Counted from the stretch's first letter, positions 19,683 through 31,317 are shown. The stretch is DNA of 64,000 bases from Kluyvera georgiana ATCC 51603 (GCF_001654985.1 NZ_LXEU01000069.1:1-64000), one strand, 5' to 3'. Notes: a model not told the origin generated them from the letters alone. Numbers and translations are program-made.

Positions 19683-22589
19683 TTACTGGTGAGTGACAAC
19701 AATCAGACGCAGCGCGTCCAGACGCCATCCCGCCTGCGACAGGCTTTCCAGCACCTGCTGACGGTTGCTTTCAATCGCTGAAAGTTCATCGTCGCGGATG
19801 TTCGGGTTTACCGCCTTCAGCGCTTCCAGACGTGACAGCTCGGCGCTGAGCTTTTCGTCCGCCTCTTCACGCGCGGCGGCAATCAGCGCCTGCGCGGCTT
19901 TCTCAATCTGCGCTTCGCCTTTTTGCAGAATGGTGTGTACATCCTGCTGTACCGCATTCACCAGCTTGCTGCCGGTATGACGGTTGACCGCGCTGAGCTG
20001 ACGGTTGAAGGTTTCAAACTCGACCTGTGCGGCGAGGTTGGTACCGTTTTTATCGAGCAGCATACGCACCGGTGTCGGCGGCAGGAAGCGGTTGAGCTGT
20101 AGCTGCTTCGGCGCCTGGGCTTCCACCACGTAGATCAGCTCCAGCAGCAGCGTCCCGACAGGCAACGCCTTATTTTTGAGCAGTGAAAGGGTGCTGCTAC
20201 CCGTGTCGCCGGAGAGGATCAGATCCAGACCGTTGTGAATCAGCGGGTGTTCCCAGGTCAGGAACTGTGCATCTTCACGCGACAGCGCGATATCGCGCTC
20301 GAAGGTGACCGTACAACCGTCTTCCGGCAGGCCCGGGAAGTCCGGAACCAGCATGTGATCGGACGGTGTCAGCACGATCAGGTTTTCACCGCGATCGTCC
20401 TGGTTAATGCCGACAATATCGAACAGGTTCATCGCGAAGGCGATAAGGTTAGTATCGTCGTCCTGTTCTTCAATGCTTTCCGCCAGCTTCTGCGCTTTCT
20501 CGCCGCCGTTGGAGTGAATCTCCAGCAGACGGTCGCGTCCCTGTTCGAGCTGCGCTTTCAGCGCATCGTGCTGCTCACGACTAGCTTTAATCAGCTCGTC
20601 GAAGCCGTCGCTGGTTTCCGGGGCGGCAAGGTAGGTGATGAGTTGGTCGTGCACGCTGTCATAGATGGTACGACCGGTCGGGCAGGTGTGCTCGAACGCA
20701 TCCAGACCTTCGTGGTACCAACGTACCAGCACGGACTGCGCGGTTTTCTCAAGATACGGCACGTGGATCTGAATGTCGTGCGCCTGGCCGATACGGTCCA
20801 GACGGCCAATACGTTGTTCCAGCAGGTCCGGGTTGAACGGCAGGTCGAACATCACCAGGTTGCTGGCGAACTGGAAGTTACGGCCTTCAGAACCGATTTC
20901 CGAACACAGCAGTACCTGTGCGCCGCTGTCTTCTTCGCTAAACCAGGCGGCGGCGCGGTCGCGTTCAATAATCGACATACCTTCGTGGAACACGGCGGCG
21001 CGGATACCTTCGCGCTCGCGCAGCACCTGCTCGAGCTGCAGCGCGGTGGCCGCTTTGGCGCAGATAACCAGGACCTTCTGGGAACGGTGGCTGGTCAGGT
21101 AGCCCATCAGCCATTCAACGCGCGGGTCGAAGTTCCACCAGGTGCCGGTATCACCTTCAAATTCCTGATAAATCTGTTCCGGGTAGAGCATGTCACGAGC
21201 GCGCTCTTCGGCGCTTTTGCGGGCGCCCATAATGCCGGAAACTTTAATGGCCGTCTGGTACTGCGCCGGCAGCGGCAGTTTGATGGTGTGCAGCTCGCGT
21301 TTCGGGAATCCCTTCACGCCGTTACGGGTGTTACGGAACAGCACGCGGCTGGTGCCGTGGCGGTCCATCAGCATGCTGATAAGTTCCTGACGAGCCGCTT
21401 CTGCACCGTCGCGATCGCTGTTGGCGGTTTGCAGCAGGGCTTCGATATCCTGCTCGCCAATCAGCTCGCCCAGCATGTTCAGTTCGTCGTTGCTGAGCTT
21501 ATTGCCTGCAAGCAGCAACGCAACGGCATCGGCCACCGGGCGGTAGTTTTTCTGTTCTTCAACGAACTGCTCGAAATCGTGGAAGCGGTTCGGGTCCAGC
21601 AGGCGCAGACGGGCGAAGTGGCTTTCCATCCCCAGCTGTTCCGGCGTTGCGGTCAGCAGCAGGACGCCCGGTACACGCTCGGCCAGCTCTTCAATCGCCA
21701 GATATTCGCGGCTTGGCGCGTCTTCGCTCCAGACCAGGTGGTGCGCTTCATCGACGACCATCAGATCCCATTCGGCGTCGCAAAGATGCTCCAGGCGCTG
21801 CTTGTTGCGGCGCACGAAGTCCAGCGAGCAGATCACCAACTGCTCGGTTTCAAACGGATTGTAGGCATCGTGCTGGGCTTCGGCATAGCGTTCGTCATCG
21901 AACAACGCAAAGCGCAGGTTGAAGCGGCGCAGCATTTCGACCAGCCACTGGTGCTGCAGGGTTTCCGGAACGATGATCAGCACACGCTGTGCGGCGCCGG
22001 AGAGCAGCTGCTGGTGCAGGATCATCCCGGCTTCAATGGTTTTCCCTAAACCGACTTCGTCTGCCAGCAGTACGCGCGGCGCGTGGCGACGGCCCACGTC
22101 ATGGGCGATGTTGAGCTGGTGCGGGATCAGGCTGGTGCGCTGGCCGCGCAGACCGCTCCACGGCATGCGGTACTGCTCGCTCTGGTATTTACGCGCGCGG
22201 TAGCGCAGTGCAAATCGGTCCATACGGTCGATCTGCCCGGCGAAGAGACGGTCCTGAGGCTTGCTGAACACCAGTTTGCTGTCGAGCAGCACTTCGCGCA
22301 TCATCACGTTGGCTTCTTCGGTATCCAGACGGGTGCCGATATATGCCAGTAGGCCATTTTCTTCTTTAACTTCATCAACGAGCAACTGCCAGCCTTCATG
22401 GCTGGTGATCGTGTCGCCGGGATTGAACATTACGCGGGTCACGGGGGAGTCACTACGGGCGTACAGACGGTTCTCTCCGGTTGCAGGAAAGAGCAGGGTG
22501 ACGGTGCGTGCATCCATTGCAACAACAGTACCAAGTCCCAGTTCGCTTTCTGTATCGCTGATCCAGCGTTGACCAAGTGTAAAAGGCAT
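19683..22589 (-). CDS. rapA: RNA polymerase-associated ATPase RapA (HepA)
   Basis: A 968-residue Swi2/Snf2-type ATPase, same length as E. coli RapA. The Walker A motif ([12 protein letters not shown], about 178-189), the DEAH box (VVDEAHH) and helicase motif VI ([12 protein letters not shown]) are visible; N-terminal Tudor-like domains precede them. It binds RNA polymerase core and recycles it from post-termination or stalled complexes. It lies downstream of polB (130 bases apart) and upstream of rluA on the minus strand. Confidence 0.97.
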   Translation of the reverse strand: MPFTLGQRWISDTESELGLGTVVAMDARTVTLLFPATGENRLYARSDSPVTRVMFNPGDTITSHEGWQLLVDEVKEENGLLAYIGTRLDTEEANVMMREVLLDSKLVFSKPQDRLFAGQIDRMDRFALRYRARKYQSEQYRMPWSGLRGQRTSLIPHQLNIAHDVGRRHAPRVLLADEVGLGKTIEAGMILHQQLLSGAAQRVLIIVPETLQHQWLVEMLRRFNLRFALFDDERYAEAQHDAYNPFETEQLVICSLDFVRRNKQRLEHLCDAEWDLMVVDEAHHLVWSEDAPSREYLAIEELAERVPGVLLLTATPEQLGMESHFARLRLLDPNRFHDFEQFVEEQKNYRPVADAVALLLAGNKLSNDELNMLGELIGEQDIEALLQTANSDRDGAEAARQELISMLMDRHGTSRVLFRNTRNGVKGFPKRELHTIKLPLPAQYQTAIKVSGIMGARKSAEERARDMLYPEQIYQEFEGDTGTWWNFDPRVEWLMGYLTSHRSQKVLVICAKAATALQLEQVLREREGIRAAVFHEGMSIIERDRAAAWFSEEDSGAQVLLCSEIGSEGRNFQFASNLVMFDLPFNPDLLEQRIGRLDRIGQAHDIQIHVPYLEKTAQSVLVRWYHEGLDAFEHTCPTGRTIYDSVHDQLITYLAAPETSDGFDELIKASREQHDALKAQLEQGRDRLLEIHSNGGEKAQKLAESIEEQDDDTNLIAFAMNLFDIVGINQDDRGENLIVLTPSDHMLVPDFPGLPEDGCTVTFERDIALSREDAQFLTWEHPLIHNGLDLILSGDTGSSTLSLLKNKALPVGTLLLELIYVVEAQAPKQLQLNRFLPPTPVRMLLDKNGTNLAAQVEFETFNRQLSAVNRHTGSKLVNAVQQDVHTILQKGEAQIEKAAQALIAAAREEADEKLSAELSRLEALKAVNPNIRDDELSAIESNRQQVLESLSQAGWRLDALRLIVVTHQ

Positions 22590-22719
22590 ATATGTTCGGC
22601 TCTATCTTTAATAAATTGCAGGCAATATTCAGCCACCACCTGAGAGGAGGCGGCGAGTGAATTTGGTCCAGGAATGGAAAGGGCGCTATGGTACTGGATG
22701 GCGGGACGTTAGTCACCTG

Positions 22720-25077
22720 TCAAAACAACCCCAGTTGCCCCGTCACTATTGTAGCAAAATCGTCGTCAACAAAGGGGAGAATTCCTTCGGCGACGGGGGC
22801 TAATTGCCTGGTGAGATAGTGATCGTAGTCGAGCGGCGACTGCTGATACGCCAGCGGCTCCGGGCCGTTGGTGGTCCAGACGTAGCGGATGCTGCCGCGC
22901 TGCTGGTACTGCTGAGGACGCCCTAACCGCACGTTCTGTTCATCGGCCAGGCGCGCGGCGCGGACGTGCGGCGGCACGTTGCGCTGATAGTCTGCCAGCG
23001 GGCGACGCAGCTGCTTGCGGTAGACTAACTGTTCGTCCAGCTCACCGTTCATCAGCTTATCAATGGTTTCGAGGATAAAATCCCGGTACGGTTCGTTGCG
23101 GAAGATGCGCAGATACAGCGCCTGCTGGAACTGCTGCGCCAGCGGCGTCCAGTCGGTACGCACGGTCTCCAGCCCTTTGTACAGCATCCGCTGCTCGTCA
23201 CCGTCCTGAATCATCCCCGCATAGCGTTTCTTACTGCCCGTATCGGCACCACGAATGGTTGGCATCAGGAAACGGCAGAAGTGGGTTTCAAACTCCAGTT
23301 CCAGCGCGCTGGTTAGCCCGCTTTTTTGCAGCTCATCTGTCCACCACTGGTTCACAAAATTCACCAGCGAGCGGCCAATTTTCGCCGCTTCTTCCTCGCC
23401 GTGGGCGCGTTTGAGCCAGACGAAGGTGGAGTCGGTATCGCCGTAAATCACGTCATAGCCCTGAGACTCAATCAGCGCCCGGGTCTGGCGCATGATCGCG
23501 TGGCCGCGCATGGTGATCGATGACGCCAGCCGCGGATCGAAAAAGCGGCAGGCGCTGGTGCCCAGCACGCCATAGAAGGCGTTCATGATGATCTTTAGCG
23601 CCTGTGATAGCGGCTTGTTTTTATGCTGCTTGGCTTCATCGCGGGCGTGCCAGATCTGGCTGACGATCCCCGGCAGGCAGTGCTTATCGCGCGAAAACCA
23701 GGCCTCGAGGAAGCCTTCGGTGCTGTGTGCGGCGTCCGGATGCGCCATGCCTTCAATCAGCCCAACCGGGTCTATCAGGAACGAGCGGATGATCGACGGG
23801 TACAGGCTTTTGTAATCGAGAACCAGTACGGAATCATACAGGCCGGGTCGGGAGTCCATGACGTAGCCGCCGGGGCTGGCCTGCGGCGGCACCTCACCCA
23901 GGTTTGGCGCGACGTAGCCGAGGCGATGCATGCGCGGAAAATAGAGGTGGCTGAAGGCCGCCACCGAACCGCCGTGCCGGTCGACCGCCAGCCCGTTGAC
24001 CGTGGCGCGTTCGAGCAGGAACGGCATGATCTCGGTCTTGTGGAAGATCTGTGTAACCAGCTCGCAGTCTTTGAGGTTATAGGTCGCCAGCGCGGGCTTA
24101 TCTTCGGCGAAACGGCGGTCAATTTCGTCCATCCGATCCCATGGGTTATCTATCGCCTTGCCTTCACCCAGCAGCTCGCGGGCGACGTTTTCCAGCGAAA
24201 ACGAAGTAAAGTTCCAGAAGGCGGATTTCAGCGCCTCAATGCCGTCGATAATCAGCCGTCCTGTGGCTTGTGCGAAGAACACGCCGTTCTTAAAGCCGTG
24301 CTCGCGCCACTCCAGCTCGCTGCCGCCGCGGCCAAGCAGCAGCGGCACCTTATAGCGCTCGGCGCTTTTTTGCAGCACGCGGAGGTCGAACTGCACCACG
24401 TTCCAGCCAATCAGTACGTCCGGATCGTGTCGCGCAAACCAGGCGTTGAGCTTTTCCAGCAGCAGCGGGCGGCTGGCGACGTATTCAAGGTGAAAATCAA
24501 GTGCTGGCGGCTGTTCCGGCGGGCTGCCGAGCATATAGACGGTGCGTTGCCCGCAGCCCTCCAGCCCGATGCAGTACAGTTCGCCGTGGCGGCTGGTTTC
24601 GATATCCAGCGAGACCCACTTTAGCGGTGGACGATAATCCGGGTTGGGCTTCATGCGGGCGTTCACCAGCGCGTTGCCGTGCGGCGTCCCCTCGACCCAC
24701 ACCGGTGCGGTAATAAAGCGCTCCATCAGGTAACGTTCCGGCGGGCGGATATCGGCTTCGTAGACGGTGATGCCGTTCTCGCGCAGCACTTTTTCCAGCC
24801 GCATCAGCTGGCGATGGGCGCGGCAGTACAGGCCGAAAACCGGCTGGCGGTGGAAATCTCTGAGGGCGAGCGGCGCCAGACGCACCCCGTTTTCGCCGTG
24901 CAGCAGGCGTTCGACCTGCGCACGCTGAGATTCCGGGATAAATGCGACGGACTCCTGCGGCGGCAGGGTGACCCGTAGCGGGCCGCTGTCAGTCGCTAGC
25001 CAGAACGTTAGCTCTGTGCCTTGCGGGGTATCCCGCCAGTGACGGGTTAACAGGAAACCTTGTTGTGGCTGCGTCAC
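22720..25077 (-). CDS. polB: DNA polymerase II
   Basis: A family B DNA polymerase of 785 residues (E. coli 783). A 3'-5' exonuclease domain ([13 protein letters not shown] near residue 155) precedes polymerase motifs A ([11 protein letters not shown]), B ([12 protein letters not shown]) and C (YGDTDSTFV). It is the SOS-induced polymerase for replication restart and translesion synthesis. I chose the GTG at 25077 ([13 protein letters not shown] follows), which aligns with the E. coli start and has GAGAG just upstream; an ATG at 25089 would add four residues. A LexA box lies about 60 bases upstream. Confidence 0.95.
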   Translation of the reverse strand: MTQPQQGFLLTRHWRDTPQGTELTFWLATDSGPLRVTLPPQESVAFIPESQRAQVERLLHGENGVRLAPLALRDFHRQPVFGLYCRAHRQLMRLEKVLRENGITVYEADIRPPERYLMERFITAPVWVEGTPHGNALVNARMKPNPDYRPPLKWVSLDIETSRHGELYCIGLEGCGQRTVYMLGSPPEQPPALDFHLEYVASRPLLLEKLNAWFARHDPDVLIGWNVVQFDLRVLQKSAERYKVPLLLGRGGSELEWREHGFKNGVFFAQATGRLIIDGIEALKSAFWNFTSFSLENVARELLGEGKAIDNPWDRMDEIDRRFAEDKPALATYNLKDCELVTQIFHKTEIMPFLLERATVNGLAVDRHGGSVAAFSHLYFPRMHRLGYVAPNLGEVPPQASPGGYVMDSRPGLYDSVLVLDYKSLYPSIIRSFLIDPVGLIEGMAHPDAAHSTEGFLEAWFSRDKHCLPGIVSQIWHARDEAKQHKNKPLSQALKIIMNAFYGVLGTSACRFFDPRLASSITMRGHAIMRQTRALIESQGYDVIYGDTDSTFVWLKRAHGEEEAAKIGRSLVNFVNQWWTDELQKSGLTSALELEFETHFCRFLMPTIRGADTGSKKRYAGMIQDGDEQRMLYKGLETVRTDWTPLAQQFQQALYLRIFRNEPYRDFILETIDKLMNGELDEQLVYRKQLRRPLADYQRNVPPHVRAARLADEQNVRLGRPQQYQQRGSIRYVWTTNGPEPLAYQQSPLDYDHYLTRQLAPVAEGILPFVDDDFATIVTGQLGLF

Positions 25078-25092
25078 GCGTGCTCTCATCGA

Positions 25093-25124
25093 TAAAAAAA
25101 CCAGGCTTGATTATAGCCTGGTTT
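25093..25124 (-). terminator. Intrinsic-terminator-like hairpin just upstream of polB
   Basis: On the minus strand: stem AAACCAGGCT, 7-base loop ATAATCA, stem AGCCTGGTTT, then TTTT, a complete intrinsic terminator form. It ends a few bases before the polB start. It could stop readthrough from the araBAD side into polB, but it also lies downstream of the LexA box, so SOS transcription may cross it. The loop overlaps a TATAAT (25110-25115) that could instead be a polB -10 element. Confidence 0.7.
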
Positions 25125-25135
25125 ACCGCGGCCTA

Positions 25136-25151
25136 CTGATTTTTTATACAG
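25136..25151 (-). promoter_or_regulatory. LexA box of polB
   Basis: Minus strand CTGTATAAAAAATCAG fits the LexA consensus CTGT-N8-ACAG with one mismatch, and strongly resembles the E. coli polB (dinA) operator. It overlaps a TATAAA that can serve as a -10. It supports SOS induction of polB. Confidence 0.8.
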
Positions 25152-25155
25152 CGGT

Positions 25156-25561
25156 TTACTCATTGAAACGATGAATACATTTAGGCTTAAAGGGAAGGCC
25201 GACATCAAGGCTGAAAAAGCGCGCGGTTAGCGCCGCAATGTTTTCCAGTCTACGCAACGCAGAAAAGGTGCTGGCGATTTCAATGGCATCACAGGTGTGC
25301 CGTCGGGAGGGATGTTTTTCTCCGCAAGCGTCTTAGGAAATGCAGATCCTCCAGCGTTCGTTCCCAGGGAAATATCATAATCTTGCGAACCGATTGTCTT
25401 CTGCTATTTGATCGCCTGGTGCGAAAGTCGTGACGATCGGCGGGGGTCATAATATGGCGGGGTACGGTGATGGATCCGGCACTGTTTGCTAAAAATGTTA
25501 TTTTATTATGCTGAAGGAAGGGAAGACACAAGAAAGGCCATATCCTGGCAAAAGACTTCAT
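25156..25561 (-). pseudogene. Remnant of a second small gene between polB and araD
   Basis: Minus-strand coding-like sequence broken between frames. One frame (25289-25561) reads 'GSITVPRHIMTPADRHDF...' and 'MIFPWERTLEDLHFLRRL' and stops at 25289; another frame continues the same sense as 'DAIEIASTFSALRRLENIAA' to a stop at 25156-25158. Joined by a frameshift near 25300-25320, they would give one protein. No start codon with a ribosome site is clear and I do not recognise the family. The call rests on the protein-like look of both parts, so confidence is low. Confidence 0.35.
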
Positions 25562-26001
25562 ACTCTTTAAATATTACATGACGGGAGCCGTACCCGTATC
25601 CTAAAAAATAGCGGTAGCGCTGTCCGCGATGGTCGATAATGGTTAAGAGACTTTTTATTTATTGGATAAATGTTGGGGGTAAGTTTTATCTTTTTTATTT
25701 GATCTAAACGCCAGGTTTTATTATCAATAGTTATATCATGCGGCGTCAGAACGATCTTCTCCGGTATTGTTGTCTTTACCCAAAGGGAATACAGATAGGT
25801 TGCTGCGACAATCATGACGTTTAGACTCAGAGAGACGATGATTAACCACAGTGCTGTGCTTATAGCGAATGCCAGACCGGCCACGAAGAAAATAATAATC
25901 ACAGGGATAATGAATGATGACGCATGATAAATATCAAGTATGTTATTTTCAATCAAAATACGTGTGATAAGTTTCTTATCGATGAAATATACTCGTTGCA
26001 T
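25506..26001 (-). pseudogene. Small membrane protein gene broken by a one-base frameshift
   Basis: A strong ribosome site (AGGGG, 5 bases before ATG 26001) starts MQRVYFIDKKLIT. Two membrane segments follow (about residues 28-50 and 51-74), then a soluble domain ending 'TIDNKTWRLDQIKKIKLTPN'. The open frame stops at 25567 after 144 codons with a Arg/Pro-rich, out-of-character tail. One extra base near 25643-25645 explains this: the next frame continues 'TIIDHRGQRYRYFLGYGYGS' then 'RHVIFKEYEVFCQDMAFLVS' and stops at 25506, restoring a 164-residue protein. The architecture recalls small two-helix DUF6232-like proteins, but that link is tentative. The segment is AT-rich compared with its neighbours, suggesting transfer. 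A sequencing error is possible. Confidence 0.6.
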
Positions 26002-26086
26002 CACTGCCCCTGCCAAAACATCTTGTTTTATTAAGATATTAACATTAAAAGGGGAAGTGAATAATCCAAAATTAAATTTCACCCTG

Positions 26087-26110
26087 AAAAGCGCCGTATC
26101 CGGCACTTTT
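26087..26110 (-). terminator. Probable araBAD operon terminator
   Basis: Minus-strand hairpin AAAAGTGCCG, loop GATA, CGGCGCTTTT, followed by C and A rather than a long U run. It lies 19 bases after the araD stop. The position fits an operon end. Confidence 0.6.
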
Positions 26111-26128
26111 CTCGGCGTGGAGATAACA

Positions 26129-26824
26129 TTACTGCCCGTAATACGCTTTCGCGCCGTGCTTACGCAGGTAGTGTTTATCCAGCAGCGTCTGCTGCATCTC
26201 CGGTAACTGCGGCGCCAGCTGGCGGCAGAAGATGCCCATATAGGCAATCTCTTCCAGTACGATGGCGTTATGTACCGCATCTTCGGCGTTTTTGCCCCAC
26301 GCGAACGGGCCGTGGGAGTGGACCAGCACGCCGGGCATCTGCGCCGGGTCGATACCGTTCTGACGGAAGGTTTCGACGATTACCGCGCCGGTTTCCCATT
26401 CGTAGTCGCCGTTGATTTCCTCATCGGTCATCAGGCGCGTGCAGGGCACCGGGCCGTAAAAATAGTCGGCGTGGGTGGTGCCGGTGGCGGGAATGGGCTG
26501 CCCGGCCTGCGCCCAGATGGTGGCGTGGCGCGAATGAGTGTGCACGATACCGCCGAGGGTCGGAAACGCCTGATACAGCAGGCGATGAGTCGGTGTATCG
26601 GAAGAAGGCTTTTTATTCCCTTCCACCACTTCTCCGGTTTCCAGGCTGACCACCACCATATCTTCGGCGGTCATCACGCTGTAATCGACGCCGGACGGCT
26701 TAATTACCAGCACGCCGCGCTCGCGGTCGACGGCGCTGACGTTGCCCCAGGTCAGGGTGACCAGATTGTGTTTGGGCAGGGCCAGGTTGGCTTCGAGTAC
26801 CTGACGTTTAAGATCTTCTAGCAT
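26129..26824 (-). CDS. araD: L-ribulose-5-phosphate 4-epimerase
   Basis: A 231-residue class II aldolase-fold epimerase, same length as E. coli AraD. Zinc histidines are in '[18 protein letters not shown]' and a later His171-type ligand in 'HSHGPFAWG'. It converts L-ribulose 5-phosphate to D-xylulose 5-phosphate, the last step of arabinose catabolism. It follows araA by about 90 bases that hold a REP unit, the same arrangement as in E. coli. Confidence 0.97.
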   Translation of the reverse strand: MLEDLKRQVLEANLALPKHNLVTLTWGNVSAVDRERGVLVIKPSGVDYSVMTAEDMVVVSLETGEVVEGNKKPSSDTPTHRLLYQAFPTLGGIVHTHSRHATIWAQAGQPIPATGTTHADYFYGPVPCTRLMTDEEINGDYEWETGAVIVETFRQNGIDPAQMPGVLVHSHGPFAWGKNAEDAVHNAIVLEEIAYMGIFCRQLAPQLPEMQQTLLDKHYLRKHGAKAYYGQ

Positions 26825-26835
26825 GTTAACTCCTG

Positions 26836-26908
26836 AATGCCGGATGGCGCTTCGCTTATCCGGCCTACGATGCTGGATTTCCCCTCACCCCTTAGGGGGA
26901 GGGGAAAG
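26836..26908. repeat. REP unit and GC-rich repeat between araA and araD
   Basis: GCCGGATGGCGCTTCGCTTATCCGGCCTAC (about 26839-26868) is a REP unit. It is followed by CCCCTCACCCCTTAGGGGGAGGGG, an inverted repeat of the same kind seen at the left edge of the window. Such intra-operon REPs can stabilise the upstream part of the mRNA. Confidence 0.75.
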
Positions 26909-26912
26909 CGGC

Positions 26913-28415
26913 TTAACGTTTGGACCCGTAATACACTTCGTTCCAGCGCAGCGCGTCTTTAAAGGCCGGCATGCGAGTGTCGTTGTCGATCACCGCAATT
27001 TCGATGTCATGCAGTTCAGCAAACTGGCGCATATCGTCCAGCGTCAGCGCATGGCTGAACACGGTGTGGTGCGCGCCGCCCGCAACGATCCACGCTTCAG
27101 ACGCGGTTTCGAGGCTCGGATGCGCTTTCCACAGCGCGTTCGCCACCGGCAGTTTCGGCAGGTCGTGCGGGGTTTTCACGGTTTCGATGGTGTTAACCAG
27201 CAGGCGATAGCGATCGCCAAGATCGATCATGCTGGCGACGATCGCCGGGCCGGTCTGGGTGTTGAAAATCAGACGGGCCGGATCGGCCTTACCGCCGATG
27301 CCGAGGTGTTGTACGTCGAGCAGAGGTTTCTCTTCCACCGCGATAGACGGGCACACTTCCAGCATGTGTGAGCCGAGCACCAGATCGTTACCACCGTTGA
27401 AGTGGTAGGTGTAGTCTTCCATAAAGGAGGTGCCGCCCTGTAGACCGGTCGACATCACTTTCATAATGCGAAGCAGGGCGGCGGTTTTCCAGTCGCCTTC
27501 GCCCGCAAAGCCGTAGCCTTGCTGCATCAGGCGCTGTACGGCGAGGCCAGGAAGCTGTTTCAGACCGTGCAAATCTTCAAAGGTGGTGGTGAAGGCGTGG
27601 AAGCCGCCTTCCTCGAGGAAGCGCTTCATACCCAGTTCGATACGCGCCGCGTCCAGCACGTTCTGGCGCTTGTCGCCGTGAATCTGGGTGGCTGGAGTAA
27701 AGCGGTAGCTGCTTTCGTATTCGTCAATCAGCGCGCTGATTTCACCGTCGGTAACCGCGTTGACGACCTGCACCAGGTCGCCTACCGCCCACGTGTTCAC
27801 GGAGAAGCCGAACTTGATCTGCGCTGCGACTTTATCGCCATCGGTGACGGCCACTTCACGCATGTTGTCGCCAAAGCGGCAAACTTTTAGCTGACGGGTA
27901 TCAATCTTAGAGACCGCCTGACGCATCCAGGCGCCAATGCGCTCCTGCGCATGTTTGTCCTGCCAGTGGCCGGTGACCACGCTGTGCTGCTGACGCATGC
28001 GCGCGCCGATGAAGCCGAACTCGCGGCCGCCGTGTGCGGTCTGGTTCAGGTTCATAAAGTCCATATCGATGCTGTCCCACGGCAGCGCCGCGTTGAACTG
28101 GGTATGGAACTGCAGCAGCGGTTTATTGAGGATGGCGAGGCCGTTGATCCACATCTTCGCCGGAGAGAAGGTGTGCAGCCAGACGACCAGACCGGCACAT
28201 TTCTGGTCGTAGTTCGCGTCGCGGCAGATGGCAGTGATTTCATCCGGGCGGGTGCCCAGCGGCTTCAGCACCAGTTTGCACGGCAGCTTGCCTTCGGCGT
28301 TCAGTGCATTAACCACGTGCTCCGCGTTTTGCGTCACCTGACGCAGCGTTTCTGGCCCATACAGATGCTGGCTACCAATAACAAACCACACTTCATAATT
28401 ATCAAAAACGGTCAT
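26913..28415 (-). CDS. araA: L-arabinose isomerase
   Basis: A 500-residue arabinose isomerase, same length as E. coli. N-terminal '[13 protein letters not shown]' and the metal-ligand segments '[12 protein letters not shown]' and '[13 protein letters not shown]' are visible. It converts L-arabinose to L-ribulose in the cytoplasm with Mn2+. The start at 28415 ([11 protein letters not shown]) is the family start; the longer in-frame extension runs into araB and is discarded. It lies 11 bases after araB. Confidence 0.97.
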   Translation of the reverse strand: MTVFDNYEVWFVIGSQHLYGPETLRQVTQNAEHVVNALNAEGKLPCKLVLKPLGTRPDEITAICRDANYDQKCAGLVVWLHTFSPAKMWINGLAILNKPLLQFHTQFNAALPWDSIDMDFMNLNQTAHGGREFGFIGARMRQQHSVVTGHWQDKHAQERIGAWMRQAVSKIDTRQLKVCRFGDNMREVAVTDGDKVAAQIKFGFSVNTWAVGDLVQVVNAVTDGEISALIDEYESSYRFTPATQIHGDKRQNVLDAARIELGMKRFLEEGGFHAFTTTFEDLHGLKQLPGLAVQRLMQQGYGFAGEGDWKTAALLRIMKVMSTGLQGGTSFMEDYTYHFNGGNDLVLGSHMLEVCPSIAVEEKPLLDVQHLGIGGKADPARLIFNTQTGPAIVASMIDLGDRYRLLVNTIETVKTPHDLPKLPVANALWKAHPSLETASEAWIVAGGAHHTVFSHALTLDDMRQFAELHDIEIAVIDNDTRMPAFKDALRWNEVYYGSKR

Positions 28416-28426
28416 GTTCGTATCCT

Positions 28427-30133
28427 TTAATGAGTCAGGGCTGCGCGGGTAGCGGCGGTTTTTTCCGACGAAGCAGCAGGGAGATAATGGTGTTCGGCGC
28501 TTTCGGCCCATTGCTGGTAGCGCTGATAGAGTTCTTCAAAGCGTGCAGCCTGCGCCGGGCGCGGCTGTAAGGTATGTTCTACGCGGCTGGCCATTTTGCC
28601 CTGCGCAGTCGGGATATCGGCGTAAACGCCGGCGGCCACCGCGGCGAAGATAGCGGCGCCCAGCGCGCAGCACTGATCGGAGGCGACAATTTGCAGCGGA
28701 CGGTTCAGTACGTCGCAGCAGGCCTGCATGATGACGCGGTTTTTACGCGCGATGCCGCCCAGCGCCATGACGTTGTTAACCGCAATTCCCTGCCCGGTGA
28801 AGCACTCCATGATGGTGCGTGCGCCGAAGGCGGTGGCGGCAATCAGACCGCCAAACAGCGCCGGGGCGTCGGTGGCGAGGTTTAAATCAGTAATGACCCC
28901 TTTCAGGCGCTGATTCGCGTTCGGGGTGCGGCGGCCGTTAAACCAGTCGAGCACCACCGGGAGATGGTCGAGCGAAGGGTTAGCGGCCCAGGCTTCCGTC
29001 AACGCGGGAAGCAGCTGTTTCTGGCTGGCTTTGAGTTGTTCTTTCAATTCCGGGTGCTGTGCGGCAAGCTGCTCCAGCGGCCAGCCAAGCACGCGGCCAA
29101 ACCAGGCATAGATGTCGCCGAATGCGGATTGACCCGCTTCCATACCGATGAAATCCGGCACTACGCTACCGTCCACCTGACCGCAGATGCCCTTAACGGT
29201 ACGACTGCCAACGGTCTGTTTATCAGCAATCAGGATGTCACAGGTTGAGGTGCCGATAACTTTCACCAGCGCATTAGGCTGTGCGCCTGCGCCAACCGCG
29301 CCCATATGACAATCGAATGCGCCGCCGGAAATGGCGACTTGGGTAGAAAGCCCCAGGCGCTCCGCCCATTCGGCGGTTAGCGTGCCGACCGGCACGTCGG
29401 CGGTCCAGGTTTCGTTAAACAGCGGGCAGGGCAGATGCTGGTTGATAATGGGATCCAGTTCGTCGAAGAACGACGCCGGCGGCAGGCCGCCCCAGCTTTC
29501 GTGCCACAGGGATTTATGCCCGGCGCTACAGCGGCCGCGGCGGATATCCTGCGGGCGGGTGGTACCGGAAAGCAGCGCCGGAACCCAGTCGCACAGTTCA
29601 ATCCACGACGCTGCGGCTTGCGCTACGGCACGGTCTTCGCGGGTCACGTGGAGAATCTTGGCCCAGAACCATTCGCTGGAGTAAATACCGCCAATATAGC
29701 GAGAGTAATCTTCTTTGCCCGGCTGGTGGCACAGGCGGGTGATGGCCTCTGCTTCTTCTACTGCGGTGTGATCTTTCCACAGGACGAACATGGCGTTCGG
29801 GTTGTCGGCGAACGCCTCTTTCAGCGCCAGCACGTTGCCGTCTGCGTCAATCGGTGCCGGGGTGGAACCGGTGCTGTCGACGCCGATGCCGACCACGTCC
29901 GCGCGCTGTGCGCTGGAGAGTTCGGCCAGCACGCCCTTCAGCGCCGCTTCCATGGATTCTATATAGTCGCGTGGGTGGTGGCGAAAACGGTTGTTCGGCG
30001 CGTCGCAGAAACGCCCTTCCTGCCAGCGCGGATACCACTCAACGCTGGTCGCGATTTCTTCCCCCGTCGCGCAATCTACTGCCAGGGCGCGGACCGAGTC
30101 ACTGCCAAAATCGAGGCCAATTGCGATTGCCAT
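28427..30133 (-). CDS. araB: L-ribulokinase
   Basis: A 568-residue FGGY-family kinase (E. coli 566). N-terminal phosphate motif '[15 protein letters not shown]' and the C-terminal FGGY signature region ('[15 protein letters not shown]') are present. It phosphorylates L-ribulose to L-ribulose 5-phosphate. The start at 30133 ([10 protein letters not shown]) matches the family. It is the first gene of araBAD, with the pBAD promoter directly upstream. Confidence 0.97.
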   Translation of the reverse strand: MAIAIGLDFGSDSVRALAVDCATGEEIATSVEWYPRWQEGRFCDAPNNRFRHHPRDYIESMEAALKGVLAELSSAQRADVVGIGVDSTGSTPAPIDADGNVLALKEAFADNPNAMFVLWKDHTAVEEAEAITRLCHQPGKEDYSRYIGGIYSSEWFWAKILHVTREDRAVAQAAASWIELCDWVPALLSGTTRPQDIRRGRCSAGHKSLWHESWGGLPPASFFDELDPIINQHLPCPLFNETWTADVPVGTLTAEWAERLGLSTQVAISGGAFDCHMGAVGAGAQPNALVKVIGTSTCDILIADKQTVGSRTVKGICGQVDGSVVPDFIGMEAGQSAFGDIYAWFGRVLGWPLEQLAAQHPELKEQLKASQKQLLPALTEAWAANPSLDHLPVVLDWFNGRRTPNANQRLKGVITDLNLATDAPALFGGLIAATAFGARTIMECFTGQGIAVNNVMALGGIARKNRVIMQACCDVLNRPLQIVASDQCCALGAAIFAAVAAGVYADIPTAQGKMASRVEHTLQPRPAQAARFEELYQRYQQWAESAEHHYLPAASSEKTAATRAALTH

Positions 30134-30471
30134 CGTGTTACTCCATCTCAAAGAATACGTGATAGTGAAACAGTAGATATCCCCGCAAAAAAACGTCAGG
30201 CTGGAACCGCTAATCTTATGGATGATCTTGCTGTGCCCTCTCAAAGTGTGACGCCGTGCAAATAATCAATGTGGACTTTTCTGTCGTCTTTATAGACACT
30301 TCAGTTGTGGTTGTTAGCCGGTTTATCTTCCGGGTTTATTCTCTAAGTGCCTTGAAATAACAGGGTTGACAGCAGCACCGGTTCTGTTATTCATTGAGCG
30401 CGGCTGCCGTACCGATTAAAAGCCGAATATGGATAATTGGTTTCTTTAGATATCAGTGAGAGCGTGCAGAA
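30134..30471. promoter_or_regulatory. araBAD/araC divergent control region (pBAD, pC, CRP, araI, araO2)
   Basis: The classic switch is readable. pBAD on minus has -35 CTGACG (30194-30199) and -10 TACTGT (30170-30175), 18 bases apart. araI1 (minus strand CAGCAAGATCATCCATA) lies at 30217-30233 and I2 at about 30203-30219. The CRP site TGTGACGCCGTGCAAA is at about 30247-30262. pC on plus has TGGACT (30272-30277) and GACACT (30295-30300), 17 apart. A half-site like araO2, TATGGATAATTGGTTTCT, is at about 30429-30446 in the araC leader. This predicts the DNA loop and arabinose-dependent activation known in E. coli and Salmonella. Confidence 0.88.
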
Positions 30472-31317
30472 ATGGCTGAAATGCAAAACGATCCCCTGCT
30501 GCCTGGTTATTCCTTTAACGCCCACCTGGTGGCGGGGCTAACGCCGATTGAAGCCGGTGGCTACCTGGACTTTTTTATCGACCGGCCGCTGGGGATGAAG
30601 GGGTTCATTCTGAATCTGACGGTGCGCGGAGAAGGGGTGATTGAAAATCAGGGTAAGCAGTTTGTCTGCCGCCAGGGCGATATGCTGCTGTTCCCGCCGG
30701 GCGAAATTCACCACTATGGCCGCCACCCGGACGCCAGCGAGTGGTATCACCAGTGGGTCTATTTCCGCCCGCGCGCCTACTGGCACGAGTGGTTAAACTG
30801 GCCCGCCATCGTGGCACAGACCGGTTTTTATCGCCCGGATGAAGCGCACCAGAGCGAAATCTCCGAGCTGTTCGGCAAAATTATCGAGGCCGGGCAGGGT
30901 GTAGGGCGCTATTCCGAACTGCTGGCGATCAACCTGCTTGAGCAACTTCTGCTGCGGCGGATGGAGGCGATCAACGAATCGCTGCATCCGCCGATGGATA
31001 ACCGCGTGCGCGATGCCTGCCAGTACATCAGCGACCACCTTGCCGATAGCCAGTTTGATATTGCCAGCGTGGCGCAGCACGTCTGCCTGTCGCCATCAAG
31101 GCTGTCGCATCTTTTCCGGCAGCAGTTGGGCGTTAGCGTGCTGAGCTGGCGAGAAGATCAGCGCATTAGCCAGGCCAAGCTGCTGCTGAGCACAACGCGC
31201 ATGCCGATTGCCAGCGTTGGACGCAATGTCGGCTTTGAAGACCAGCTTTATTTCTCCCGGGTATTTAAAAAATGTACCGGCGCCAGCCCCAGCGAATTCC
31301 GCGCTGGCTGTGAATAA
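30472..31317 (+). CDS. araC: Arabinose operon regulator AraC
   Basis: A 281-residue regulator: N-terminal arm and cupin arabinose-binding/dimer domain (about 10-165, '[13 protein letters not shown]') and two C-terminal AraC helix-turn-helix motifs (about 180-280, '[20 protein letters not shown]' and '[17 protein letters not shown]'). It activates araBAD with arabinose and represses by looping without it. It is 11 residues shorter at the C-terminus than E. coli K-12 AraC, like the Salmonella form, so this is not a truncation. Confidence 0.97.
   Translation: MAEMQNDPLLPGYSFNAHLVAGLTPIEAGGYLDFFIDRPLGMKGFILNLTVRGEGVIENQGKQFVCRQGDMLLFPPGEIHHYGRHPDASEWYHQWVYFRPRAYWHEWLNWPAIVAQTGFYRPDEAHQSEISELFGKIIEAGQGVGRYSELLAINLLEQLLLRRMEAINESLHPPMDNRVRDACQYISDHLADSQFDIASVAQHVCLSPSRLSHLFRQQLGVSVLSWREDQRISQAKLLLSTTRMPIASVGRNVGFEDQLYFSRVFKKCTGASPSEFRAGCE

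Noticed and set aside
20235-22049. 604-residue open frame antisense to rapA
   Set aside because: It lies fully inside rapA on the other strand, has no family-like motifs or ribosome site, and is expected from GC-rich codon bias. The same holds for long antisense frames over rsmA-apaG (12015-13187), polB (23623-24624), leuA (52284-53552) and the arabinose genes.
25439-25495. Independent start for the remnant gene next to polB
   Set aside because: ATG codons in the frame have no ribosome site and the frame breaks soon after, so it is treated as a decayed remnant and not a working gene.
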